A stretch of DNA of 64,000 bases from Tachypleus tridentatus. Lineage: Eukaryota; Arthropoda; Merostomata; Xiphosura; Limulidae. The notes under the pieces were generated by a model, which saw only the letters and a program-made list of their open reading frames with translations, was not told where the DNA came from and made no database searches. Of the stretch, positions 48,566-59,820 are shown in pieces (the stretch's first letter is position 1; each line of letters opens with the position of its first letter). A program made the position numbers and the translations under genes. Where the stretch lies: positions 46,060,782-46,124,781 of the forward strand of contig NC_134833.1 in assembly GCF_004210375.1 (NCBI RefSeq). The letters are read 5' to 3'.

Positions 48566-49414
48566 AAATTCATACTTTCTTGTGAACTGTATAAGGTAGA
48601 AACAATACTAATAAGAGAATTTATAATCCCAGATTTATTTGTAAGCAACAGCTTAAAGTAAATAATAAAGGTCTGGTAAAGAGTTAATAAATAATGGTGT
48701 TCTCCAGTTATTCATTATGAAGAGTTCAATTTTGGTGTTTTTTGGTGCTTAATCAAATCTGATTTTGATAACTTAATGATTGACGTAAGTTGCTTTACAT
48801 CATTAAGTATCCCCGTTGTTATAAATTTAAAATAATGGTTTTAGCTTATAATATAAAGTATTAACGAATAATTAGCTGAATAGTCTTCTCCAAATTAGGT
48901 AACTTGATCAATATGTCCAGCAATAGTAGTCATTATGTACAGTGGAAGTAAGTTTATTTAAGTTACATAAAAGAGTGAACGTTATTCACTTCAGGTAGTT
49001 TGAATGTGCTATTAACTCCTGTGAGGTGTGCTCAATGTGTGGTTCAGTGGATGTTTGCTTTAATGTGCATCAGTTGGATAAAACTTGCTCGTTGATTCTT
49101 CTATAAATTAGGAGAGAGTTATTTGCACCCGCAATTCAACATTTAAACGATTTCGTTAGTTGAGAATGGAACAGTAAATTATATTTATAGATAGGAAATG
49201 ATAAGATATATTACAATATTTTATCAAATAGTAGCAGGTTTAGAACATAATGTTGGTACCAAATGCTAGATGTAAAGATAAAAGACAATACCAACTGTAA
49301 AAGAACGAATGTGATTAACTATCTAAAGAAAGCAAATGCAAAATTTAAGAAGAAGACTATATAACATAAGTACTTAGCTGACCAACTCTCATTTTGGTAG
49401 CCTGTCTTCAAGAA
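48566..49414. other. Sequence without recognised features
   Basis: AT-rich, short ORFs only. Confidence 0.45.
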
Positions 49415-49526
49415 TAGTCTCCACGTGGAACAACGGCAAGTCAACATATTTATAACGCCAAAATCCCGATTTCGATTCCCCTCTGTGAACAGGGCAATGA
49501 GCTCAATGTGGCTTCGCTCTAAAAGG
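49415..49526 (+). repeat. SINE-2 copy, diverged
   Basis: AGTCTCCACGTGGAACAACG head, AACGCCAAAATCCCGATTTC, GATTCCCCTCTGTGAACAGG, then CAATGTGGCTTCGCTCTAA. The order matches SINE-2; the CA tail is lost. Confidence 0.72.
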
Positions 49527-49559
49527 TTTCAAAGAAAAAAGTGAATGTCCTGGAGTAGT

Positions 49560-49973
49560 CCAATTCAATGGAAAATTTATTGTGAGACTTAAGGAATTGC
49601 AGTTCATCAACGATCCCCAACGAAGTTCTCAGTATTAAAGTAATTTTGTCATAAAGAATGGGCAAAAATTACTTTTTTTCATAGTGCGAAACAAGTAAAA
49701 CCTATCCAAAAAGACTCATAGCAGTAATTGATGGCAAAGATGGTTCCACTAAATACTGACTTAGGGGTTTTAATATTTATGCAATCAATAAATTTCATTT
49801 TATATACTTTATTTGAAAGTTTTGTTGACATTCAACTCCTTCAAGCATAACAGTGTTAAGTTTGATCATTAGAAATTTGAATAAAAGCAAGTCCTATAAA
49901 AAATTGTTTTCATTATTTGTATTTTATCAAACTTGACATTAATGGTAGGAGTGAACACTTTTGCAAGGCACTG
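49560..49973 (+). mobile_element. 3' end of a Tc1-type transposon
   Basis: The right terminus reads GAACACTTTTGCAAGGCACTG followed by TA (49974-49975), a typical Tc1-family end. Inside, in broken frames, short peptide-like pieces such as KELQFINDPQRSSQ are visible but too decayed to place. No matching left terminus was found, so the element is truncated or its 5' part is unrecognisable. Confidence 0.65.
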
Positions 49974-49996
49974 TATGTGAATATGCAGAAAAGTTT

Positions 49997-50269
49997 GGTT
50001 TGTTTTGTTTTGAATTTCGCGCAAAGCTACATGAAGATTATCTGCGCTAGCCGTCCCTAATTTAGCAGTGTAAGGCTAGCAAGAAGGCAGCTAGTCATCA
50101 CCATCCATCGCCAACTCTTGGGCTACTCTTTTACCATCGAATAGTGGAAATGACCGTCACAGTATACTATCTCACGGCTGAAAGGGCGGCACGTTTGTAC
50201 GTGGGAGATTCGAACCCGCGACTCTCAGATTACGAGTCGAAAGCCTTAACCACCTGGCCATGCCCGGCC
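49997..50269 (-). repeat. SINE-1, full length
   Basis: Complete minus-strand copy from a TTTGTTTTGTTTTG tail to the GGCCGGGCATGGCCAGG head. About 15 bases around the CGCCCCCAC linker are missing. Confidence 0.93.
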
Positions 50270-51500
50270 TATACAGGAAAGTAGCAGCTGCGTACCAGAA
50301 GTGAACTAACATTATGCACGAGAAGTGATTACTTTTCAAATCAATGATGGTTGCACTTACATTGTTTTGATTATAGTGCATATAATTACTAATGATTGAA
50401 ATGATAATGTAGCAGTTACTAACCATATATAATGAAATGATGTTGAAAACGTTCGCATCTGCTCACAATCACACTAGGTGTATACATTGGATCTCCTTCG
50501 AGAACGTTATTTGAAAATCCTTATTCTATTCCTTCATCAAAAACGGGTGTAAACTGTTAAATTGGGATTATAGAATGCAGAATATCTTTTGTTCTCTTTA
50601 TTTTTAATTATTTTATGACAGTAATATAAAACAGCTTCTATACATTAGTGTGTGTTTTTTCTGTGATATAACACTAATTTGTCAATATAGTCATGTTCAC
50701 GATTTGTTTTTCATTAGCTTAACATGAAATTTACACTACAATGCAAAAAGTATCCGAACATCTTTTGAATATCTGACATGATACATTCAGTACGTTCTAT
50801 ATGTAAATCCATTAAGTAGAAATACACAACTGTTGTAAAAGGTAGGTAGATTATGAATGGTGAGCTGCATGCAAGATGTCAAAAGCTAAATTATAAGTTA
50901 TACTTAAGAGTATCGATAGTCAGTAAATCAGTGTTTCAGTTGGAATCCTCTTCACGAAACCTTTCAGCAGCATCAACACTTAAAAGCATAGTATTGAAAA
51001 ATACCAATGTCACTTACCCTGTTTTGTCGAACCTGTTGTGCAGACATACCTCAATTGCCTTATTCAGGCTCATCCAGTCCCCAACTGTTTAACGGCAGCT
51101 TTTATACCACTTCAAAAGAGTATCGATGGAAGACATCAATATCCATCAGGACAAATACTCTACCGCAACGTACAAAGTGACGCAGTGGTGTGTAAGTGCT
51201 TATGGTAGATTAACATATTCATCTGACAAGCTGTGATTAAACTCACCGCCAGAAAGAGGAAAAGTAAACCAACTTCACAGAGCTCAAATTAGGCTTACCC
51301 GTAGGGAGTAAGTGGCCATACTGTAACACAATCATCTCCAAAACTAAGTTTCCTCATTGGTGTAAGTAAGAAAGAAATGCCCAAATTTACAATACAACCA
51401 AGTCCTGGTTAATTATGTGCTGAAAGTATGTCTAATGTAAGTGTCACAGATACTAGAAGAACGGCTAAAAGTCCAGATACAGAAAGAGTGGAGAAGGAGA
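50270..51500. other. Sequence without confident features
   Basis: TTTACACTACAATGCAAAAA near 50730 resembles a Tc1 terminus, but no partner repeat or transposase was found. The open stretch at 50853-51092 has no recognised motif. Confidence 0.4.
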
Positions 51501-51540
51501 TAATTGTAGTATATGTAATGATAATGATAGTGGCGTTCAG

Positions 51541-52980
51541 ATGTTGAAATCTGACATTGAAAAACATAAACACTGCAGAACACAGGTACACCAAGCAACA
51601 CAGACACAGATACAAGTTACAATAACACTGGAGTCACTTACAGTCACACGTAAAAAGAAAAAAGAAAGTATATACAATTCGGGATGCACATTCAAACAAA
51701 CCAGCCCTAACACACAAATATCAACAACACCTAATTATGCTATTATTATACAAGACATAATGGACACATATAAAGAGCCAGACAGATTTTAAAAATCTTA
51801 CGCTGTAAACCAAATACATGCATAGTTTCAAGCAAACGATTCGCAAGGGGAGCAGAAGTTCTCGTTAAAGGTGACAAACTCAAAACCCTAAACAACTTGT
51901 ATTCTAAAGACGGCTAGTATGGGTATAATAAACGTTAATCAAAGTAAAGTACAGAAGAACGTTTCGACTTTCTTAAGTCATATTCAGATTAACAGTTTCC
52001 TACAAGAATGGTCACATGATGTCTTTAAGTCAGAAAGCACAAAACTCCACCGAGCCGGAAGTAAACCCTCCAGCCAAGGCTTTTTGTCATACGAGGGATT
52101 CATTACTCTATGCAGGTCAATTAAGTCACTAAGAAATGACCGAAATCAACCTACAGTACACAAAAAACAAAAAAACACCTACAAACATAATAAAAGTAAC
52201 AGTCAAGAACACAAACAAATATTATATAAGAGTTAATACCTCGGTATGAAAAATATCAGGTTCAGGTAGAAGAGGTTAAAATGTCGGTCAACGCAGAAAC
52301 ACAATGATACAATAGTTAGTCTGGCATGTATGTAGATGCAGCGGTTTCATGTAAATTACATCTATGGTATATAGCCTGTGGTTTAAACTATGAAACCAAA
52401 TGGTGCCCAAGAGGGCATGAAAAATCAAAGTGCTGTAGTTACGATGAAAACCAGTGTATAAATTACAAAAATTTAATAAATACAAAACTATCAAAAATAA
52501 ATATTCATAATGTAAGTCACAACATAAACACATACAAATAGTGCACAAAACCAGTAGCAAGCAAATACACAACAACCATTGCAAACACAAAGGACCACAG
52601 TACCCTTACCAGTATAAACTATCAAGAAATAACTTCTTCCAACACTAGTTGTAGCAGAACACAAACTTACAGTAATAACGGTTCCAGAACATCAGCAAAT
52701 AGAGACACAAATAAATTACTAAACACTAAAAACAACACATGAAAAAACATTAAACAAATTAGTTGAATTCATAACAAATGTTTTTGACTTTCTAGAAGAA
52801 ATGACCAAACCAAAACAGATAGCAGACTTTCTAATTCCTACATTCAAAATAGCAATAAGCACTTAATATCAACTGTGACATTCATTTAACGGTAATAACG
52901 AAGCTCCTAATCAGTCCAAATTCGTAATCTCCCTATTCTTCATGTTAACAGCTTACAAGCTACACCAGATTGAAAATCTT
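51541..52980 (+). pseudogene. Jockey-like LINE, ORF1 (gag-like) remnant
   Basis: Open stretches at 51541-51792, 51919-52236 and 52326-52541 are Lys/Asn/Gln-rich. In a shifted frame near 51850 RFARGAEVLVKGDKLKTLNN resembles the nucleic-acid-binding part of jockey ORF1. The stretch at 52400-52465 is Cys/His rich (WCPRGHEKSKCC, then NQCINYK) in the place of zinc knuckles. Several stops split it. The call leans on its position immediately before the endonuclease and RT relics. Confidence 0.5.
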
Positions 52981-54259
52981 GTAAGTCATACCAGGCTGTA
53001 TAGCCGTTTGAAATGTCTGAGGAAGCAAGAATGATCCTAAATTGGGAATACTAGCTTTGCATAAAGAATTTTTATCAGTATATACACTAACATTCCTATC
53101 CTAAAATGAAAATATATTCCCAAAACTGCAATTAGCAAATAACACTACTATTTATATTGGAATTGTATATTGTCCTCCACATTCAAAACTGGACATAAAT
53201 CTTTTACTTACTATTGTAGGTAGTAACTACATCAAAACAGGAGATGTAAATAGTAAACATTAGATGTTTGGGTGTACAAGCACATCATGAAACAGAGAAA
53301 AAACTGTCAGGCTTTATTGAGAAAACAGATACTATTATGCTAAACGATAACTTCTACACACTCAAACTATACGAACAACAGAAGCGAAATCCGGGATCTA
53401 GGTATATGTCCAACCCTATTACTTAATTCTTTCCTATCCAAGATACAATTAAGAAAAACATCTGAGCAAAATATCAGGAAATTTTTAGTTACCTTTGCCA
53501 GTTAATATCACTACCAATGTTATACAAATATCAGTTTTTATTGCAGTACCGTCACTGATTGTCTATTATACGCAACAGACACGTGATTACCAAAAATCAC
53601 GCAAAAAACTAACTCTCCCACAAGAAACCTCATGAAAAACTGATGAACAAAATCTAAGAACGCTGGAAAATTAATAAAACACAAAAAAAAACAGTTTAAC
53701 ACAGAAAAACTAAAACTGAACTCAGAGTGCGTAAAGCAGACAAATTGAACGATTGCTAAATCAAACTTAAATATATGCATAAAACCAACAGACTTCCAGT
53801 TACTTCTTAAACAACTTGCAGGAAATGCTTACATATAATAATACTCAGGTTTACACAAACACTTCCAAAGCGGAGGCTTTGAAAACATCTACAACACACA
53901 TTCACAACACTAAATGAATGATTAACAGCTATGTAAATTCACATACAATTTAGCACCAGTCTTCTCAGTCTCACTCGAGAGTGTTAAATTAAAACTACTT
54001 TCAAAAACATGATGTTGTATTAAAGACGCTCAGTAAACAATTACAACTACAGAAATACAAAAACACAATAAGAAAAGTTAACAATAAGGCCCCTGGTGCG
54101 GATCAAATAGAATACATACTCATCGAGAAAGGACTTTTGAGTTTATAAAAGTATTTGCCAGCAATGTTTAATGTCTCAGTATAACTTGTCTTTATACCAG
54201 CCGTATGAAAACTGGTAGATGTTTTACTTTTCTTGAAGGTAGGAGCTATCAATTTAGTT

Positions 54260-54531
54260 GGGTTTGTTTTGAATTTCTCGCAAAACTACACGACGGCTAT
54301 CTGCGCTAGCCATCCCTAATTTGGCAGTGTAAGACTAGATGAAAAGCAGTTAGTCATCGCCACCCACCGCTAACTCTTGGGCTACTCTTTTACCAACGAA
54401 TAGTGGGATTGGTCGTTACATTATAACAACCCCACAGCTGAAATGGCTAGCATGTTTGATGGGACGGGGATTCGAATTCGCGACCTTCCGATTACGAATC
54501 AAGCGCCTTAACTATCTGGCCATGCTGGGCC
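54260..54531 (-). repeat. SINE-1, full length, nested in the LINE
   Basis: Interrupts the RT domain between VGAIN and the SYRPISL-like block. Flanks GAGCTATCAATT and GAACTATCGACT may be a diverged target duplication, implying an old insertion. Confidence 0.93.
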
Positions 54532-54623
54532 GAGGGAACTATCGACTAAAATAGAAAGCTATAGGCTGACCAGTTTCCCTAACTTTATCGGAAAACTACG
54601 AAAAAAATTATTAATAGAGGATT

Positions 54624-54752
54624 GTTTTTGTTTAATTAGAATTGAGCACAAAGGTACACACTGAGCTATCTGTGCTCTACCCACCATGGTTTTTTAAACT
54701 CGGTTTTTAGCGGTGTGAGTCCACAGATATACCGCTGTGCTACTGGAAGGCT
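54624..54752 (-). repeat. SINE-3, nested in the LINE
   Basis: Starts with the reverse tail GTTTAATTAGAATTGAGC, then AAAGGTACACACTGAGCTAT and the head ending CGCTGTGCTACTGGAAGGC. It splits the RT segment a second time, less than 100 bp after the SINE-1. Confidence 0.82.
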
Positions 54753-55699
54753 AGTAAAGGATTATTGGCATACTAAAAACTGATATCAAATTATTTGATA
54801 TACAAAACAACTTCCGTAAGTTAAGGCAAACCATAAATCTGACGCAAATAGCTTTAATTAGAATGAATATACTCTTGCCTGCTTTATCAACATAAAGAAA
54901 GTATTCGATAGAATATGCCACACCAGACTGCACTTTAAAATATCTAATACGAAATTACCTAAGTAACTATTCGATGGTTTTCCAACGTTTTCGACTACAG
55001 AAAAATTAATATGTGGAGCACCTGCTCTGAATCTTTTAGTCTGGAGGTGTCCAGGAAGGAGGTATTTCCAGCATTATACAACTTATCATGGTATGTGAAT
55101 GAAATGTCCCTAACAAATCAAAATTCCTGCTTCCTATCCTAGTTGGCAGATGGTGTGGTTATATAGAAGAGTTTAAAACCCTCTATTATATTAGCAATTA
55201 ACTTACAAGCAGGTAAAAGCAAAATAGAAAATTATTGTAATACATGGAGAATAAAATTGAATGCCCTAAAAACATAAAAGGTATTATTCAAAAAATCTTT
55301 TGAAACAAGTGTACTGTTTACTAAACGGAACATTTTCGAGGTGCCTGCACCAGCTAAATTTATGAATTTAATTTAGGATTCAAAGTTAAACTGAGTTAAA
55401 AATACAAGTAAAATTATAAATAAACTATGACAAACAGTCAACTGTGGCTGACGTCTAATTGGCAACACTATGGGTGCAATAACAGAAAATCTAAAATACA
55501 TAATTTCGTCCACTGACATGTCCAAAATGGTTAAATGTAACAACATCACACACATAAGAAAACTACAACTAATTCAAAACATAATAATTATTAAAGTATA
55601 CGGTGTCCCACGAACCCGCAAACACAACATTCGTATACAATTATACAAACATCCCTATGTTATCAGATAGATCAAGACAATACTTTAGGAAAGATTTAA

Positions 55700-57045
55700 G
55701 TAAAATGCTCTATTAAACGCTAGAGAACTTTATCATATACATTTAACACAGATCAAAGTACCTTTCATCATTAAATCTAATTAATTCACCGTGCCTATTA
55801 CTGCCACTTAATACTGGGCAAACCAATAACCAGTAATTATATATATTATTAGTTTCATTTTGGAAAATGGTTATTATATGAACTAATCAAATTATAAGTA
55901 CAATTAGATCTTACTGTGAGGATAACTGATTTTGAGCAAATTGGTCGATAAGGTGAAAAACTAACAACATTTTGCTTTTTTACTTTTGGACATGACCAAA
56001 TAAACGTCATTAGGGTATGCGAAAAACTACGAAAATGCGTATCGCAAGCATGCAGTTGGTACCTGAATCCGAAAAGCAGTATTTTAGTAACTGGCGGTGA
56101 CAACTTTCTTGAACATTTTTAAACTATGCTACGAAGGGAAGAAGATGTTCACTGAAGATTTGAAGGAGCCAAATCTTATGACGAACACGTTCATACCCTG
56201 TACGTCAGCCAAATCAATGCTGGAACTTATAAAAACTGCATCTGCTGTGTAAGATGGTACCATCTGAGATTTATAGAGTTTAAGTTCCATAAACTTAGGT
56301 ACTCTGAAAAGGTAACTAAACATGTAGTGCGTCATATGTATGAATGTTTGAAACCATCATGCTTCTCTGAAACCTTCACATATGGTCTTCAGTAATTACT
56401 TTCCAAATATTCACATCTGTAGTTCTAAAAACACTGTATTCAAGTTCTTGTTAATTATCTTTTTAATGGTACTAAACATACATTCAGATTCACGATAATG
56501 TCTTTTTTTATGGTAGAAGGATCCTTTGTAAATATAGTTTTCACAGTACCAATCAGGGTGTTACATGTCAGCTTACTATTTGATTTTAAAAGATTTCTGT
56601 CCTGCAAGGTCTGTTGTTTCCATGAAGGACATTGTAGGTATCTTTCGTTGAAACTATGTAACATTTAACTCTTAGTTGTTAAAATTATTACCACAAAAAT
56701 AACTTTCCTTGAAAAGAAAAGAGATAAAACCATTTATATGTATCTTCTGTTATAAGTCTGTTCCGGAGAATGATTGGAAATTTGTCTTTAACAAAATGTA
56801 TCAGTACAAGAGCTACCGCTTGAATTTTTATTTAAAAACCCAAATAATTCTTTAGTGTGGTTAATGCTCTATTGAACATGAGTTGTCTTATTACATTCCT
56901 TATTACATTCTCTTTGCTCAGAAGTGAGCCTTAACACATCACCAGCGGTGTAATAGATGTAAATAAGACAAGATAAATAATATATAAATATAGAGATGTA
57001 AGATGTAGTATTTCTATACAATACATTGTTAACTCTTACCAAATT
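55700..57045. other. Sequence without confident features
   Basis: A plus frame around 55970-56100 reads LRKCVSQACSWYLNPKSSIL, faintly like an RT thumb motif, but it is too isolated to annotate. The rest is AT-rich. Confidence 0.4.
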
Positions 57046-57055
57046 CACTGTTGTG

Positions 57056-57256
57056 ATCGCCCTCCCAGCCGTGGGGGCGTTATAGTGTGACGGTCAATCC
57101 CACTATTCGTTGGTAAAAGAGTAACCCAAGACTTTGCGGTGGGTGGTGATGACTAGCTGCCTTCCCTCTAGTCTTACACTGCTAAATTAGGGACGGCTAG
57201 CAAAGATAGCCCTCGAGTAGCTTTGTGCGAAATTCCAAAACAAACAAACAAACAAA
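57056..57256 (+). repeat. SINE-1, 5' truncated, 10-bp target duplication
   Basis: Begins in the linker at ATCGCCCTCCCAGCCGTGGG and keeps core and tail to (AAAC)n. CACTGTTGTG repeats at 57046-57055 and 57257-57266. The tRNA-like head is missing, yet the duplication is perfect, so truncation happened at insertion. It is the only plus-strand SINE-1 after 41 kb. Confidence 0.95.
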
Positions 57257-57733
57257 CACTGTTGTGTAATAACTCTTATAAAGTCAATTCATCAGTCTAT
57301 TAACAGACGAATAATTCAGAAATAAAAATTTACAGGAAAATAAATGTTTATCGAATGGAACACTATTTCGGACCTACTATAATTTGAAAACTTTGAAATT
57401 AACAGATTTAGTTGTTAAGTTATATATATTTTACATCGTTCCAAAAAATCTAATCCAACTTATTTTAGTAATATTTAAAATATAACTTTCTATTTTCCAA
57501 AATACCGACTATATGAAACGATTATACTTGTTACCATTAATGGTAGCAATTGATTTATGTTTGGAAGTATAAATTTTAATATTAGAAGACCTACAAATCA
57601 TATATTAAAGTAAAGTTTAAAACACTAATCACATATATGCTTACTCTTTTTCTTTTTGAAACCATAAATTATGAGACTCTCATTGTGTAGGTTTTTGCTT
57701 AATTCTAAACAAACAACAAATATGGACATAAGT
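57257..57733. other. AT-rich sequence, nothing recognised
   Basis: No gene or repeat recognised between the truncated SINE-1 and SINE copy A. Confidence 0.45.
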
Positions 57734-57747
57734 TCATGCATATGGAG

Positions 57748-58077
57748 TCATCATCATTCACCACTCGATTCCATCAAGGAACATAGAGCCGCAATCACTT
57801 GCGGATTCTTCAACAGGTATTTAAGTGAGTAGGTTGTTAGCCCACTGCACCGAGCCGTCCCTAATTTAGCAGTGTAAGACTAGAGGGAAGGCAGCTAGTC
57901 ATCACCACCCACCGCAAAGTCTTGGGTTACTCTTTTACCAACGAATAGTGGGATTGACCGTCACATTATAACGCCCCCACGGCTGGGAGGGCGAGCATCT
58001 TTGGCGCGACGCGGGCGCGAACCCGCGACCCTCGGATTACGAGTCGCACACCTTAGCGCGCTTGGCCATGCCGGGCC
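57748..58077 (-). repeat. SINE copy A: SINE-1 head and core joined to an unrelated tail
   Basis: From 57848 rightwards this is minus-strand SINE-1 (GAGCCGTCCCTAATTTAG to GGCCCGGCATGGCCAAGC). To its left, where the usual tail should be, lies about 100 bp of other sequence (GGAACATAGAGCCGCAATC, CTTGCGGATTCTTCAACAGG). Nearly identical TCATGCATATGGAG / TCATGCATATAGAG flank the whole unit (57734-57747 and 58078-58091), suggesting it inserted as one chimeric element. Confidence 0.75.
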
Positions 58078-58554
58078 TCATGCATATAGAGTAGTGCCAT
58101 TAAATTTCCACATAACATTGCAGAAATGAATAACCTGGAAAGAAAAGAGAACATTAGGAAGAGGGTTTACGGTCGATAATGAACTCGAAATGGATATTAA
58201 AAGAAGAGAACATAAAATGGAAGTACGTTATGAAAGTTGCAATTGATTTACTTTCTTCTCTGCGGCTAATACTCAAGTAATCTGTTCTTGGAATTTTGGA
58301 ATATTTTTTGATTTTGTTAACCTGATAAGAAAGTACGATAAAGAAATTGGTGCTTACATTGAGAATATGAAGAAAGGGCTCACAATGGTAACCTACATTT
58401 CGTCCGATATTCAAAATTAAACGATATGTTACTGTTGTTTCTCAGGTGAAGAAATCCATATATTACACAGTATAGCTTAAGTATGCACTAAACATGACAC
58501 ATAAGGGAAAAGTGACACAAATAATTCGATATGCAAAGATCGATGAAAACTGTA

Positions 58555-58590
58555 CCCCCTCCCCAGTGGCACAGTGGTATGTCTGATACA
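58555..58590 (+). repeat. SINE-3 head fragment
   Basis: CCCCAGTGGCACAGTGGTAT and GTCTGATACA match the start of SINE-3. The rest is missing. The same fragment recurs at 60298-60333 in the duplicated copy. Confidence 0.7.
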
Positions 58591-59224
58591 TAGAATAACA
58601 AAAGATAGAAACGAATCGTTGGAGCATTATGTGACTAACCTTTTCAAGATCAGTGTATCGTGAAACTAATTACTTATACTTCTCTTTGTAGACAGGTTTT
58701 ATCTGTTCATGATTTCTCTGTAAAATAACAAAGTTTTATTAATCTTAAATGTATAACATGAGTTATTTATGTTTCAGGACAAAATCTATAATGACGAGAC
58801 GTCTCAATAATTTTACGAAGTTCTAGCGGTTAGTACTTATGTTTCAAAATTATTCAAAATCAAATCTTCTTTGTAAAATCATAGAAGCTGAGATACCCTA
58901 TTAAATTCTATTATTTTTGATGAAACATAAGATGGTTATGCTGTCTTTGTTAATCTTTATTAGTAATGTTTATGTAATAGAAAAATTTGCTTTTAAAAAG
59001 TTTATGTATGTGATTGGATTTTTCCTAGGGTAATTTATTCATTCAGGAAACTATTTAAAAAAGCATAATAAGAACGTTACATACTTCTCTGAATTTTGTT
59101 AGAGCAAAACGTTAACATAGAGTTTAATAACGTGTGTAAAATCAGTGGTATAAGAATATAGGAATGAAAACATGGTTATCTTGAATGAATTTTCCTGTGA
59201 TACTGATTCTGTTTCGTTTAGATT

Positions 59225-59498
59225 GTTTGTTTGTTTTTGAATTTCGCGCAAACCTACACAAGGGCTATCTGCGCTAGCCATCCCTAAGTTAACAGTGTAA
59301 GACTAGAGGGAAGGAAGAGTCCTTAACACCCACCGCCAACTCTTGGGCTACTCTTTTACTAACGAATAGTTGGATTGACCGTCACATTATAATGCCTCCA
59401 CGGCTAAAAGGGCGAGAATGTTTGGTGTGATGAGAATTCGAACCCGCAACCCTCGGGTTACGAGTCAAGCGCCTTAACCACCTGGCCATGGCGGGCCT
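59225..59498 (-). repeat. SINE-1 copy B, full length
   Basis: Complete minus-strand copy with GTTTGTTTGTTTTTGAATT tail and GGCCCGCCATGGCCAGG head. It lies inside the duplicated segment and therefore has a twin at 60970-61243. Confidence 0.95.
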
Positions 59499-59545
59499 TT
59501 TATTGGCTTTATCGAAACGAAACTTTAAACAGGTTTATTGTTAAA

Positions 59546-59820
59546 TTTGTTTGCTTTCGAATTTCGCACACAGCTACTCGATGGCTATCTGTGCTAGCCG
59601 TCCCTAATTTAGTAGTGTAAGACTAGAGGGAAAGCAGCTAGTCATCACCACCCACCGCCACCTCTTGGGCTACTCTTTTACCAACGAATAGTGGGATTGA
59701 CCGTCACATTATAACGCCCCCACGGCTGGGAGGGCGAGCATCTTTGGCGCGACGCGGGCGCGAACCCGCGACCCTCGGATTACGAGTCGCACACCTTAGC
59801 GCGCTTGGCCATGCCGGGCC
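59546..59820 (-). repeat. Hybrid SINE-1 at the duplication junction
   Basis: The left part up to 59704 matches copy C (61292-61564), including the CACCGCCACCTC variant. The right part from 59671 matches copy A, including CATCTTTGGCGCGACGCG and the flanking TCATGCATATAGAG. Its left flank carries the TTTATTGTTAAAT target sequence of copy C and its right flank that of copy A, so it has no target duplication of its own. Confidence 0.95.

Larger units (their letters stand above)
53000..55690 (+). pseudogene. Jockey-like LINE, ORF2 (endonuclease and RT) remnant
   Basis: Broken frames give the ORF2 order of jockey-type non-LTR retrotransposons. Endonuclease: HSKLDINLLLTIVGSNYI then GDVNSKH at about 53240-53260. 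RT: NNKAPGADQIEYIL near 54090, GKLYEKIINRGLF-like sequence near 54590, FDRICHTRLHFKI near 54910, and LADGVV at 55143-55157, where the catalytic pair ADD has become ADG. The C-terminal LQLIQNIIIIKVYGVPRTR is near 55570. It carries many stops and two SINE insertions and is inactive. Confidence 0.8.
57928..59670. repeat. Segmental tandem duplication, copy 1 (1,743 bp)
   Basis: Nearly identical to 59671-61415: I saw two single-base indels (in the 58855-58880 area) and about two substitutions. Both ends lie inside minus-strand SINE-1 copies. The repeated 86-codon and 60-codon ORFs within it have no recognised motif. Confidence 0.96.

Noticed and set aside
50725..50765. Tc1-like terminus ACAATGCAAAAAGTATCCG
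   Set aside because: No matching inverted partner and no transposase downstream. Short similarity could be coincidence.
55970..56110. Possible RT fragment with WYLNPKSSIL
   Set aside because: Only one short motif, with no YxDD and no neighbouring domains, so it cannot be told apart from chance.
58154..58414. 86-codon minus-strand ORF present twice (also 59897-60157)
   Set aside because: Conserved only because the DNA segment was recently duplicated. No motif, so duplication is not evidence of coding.
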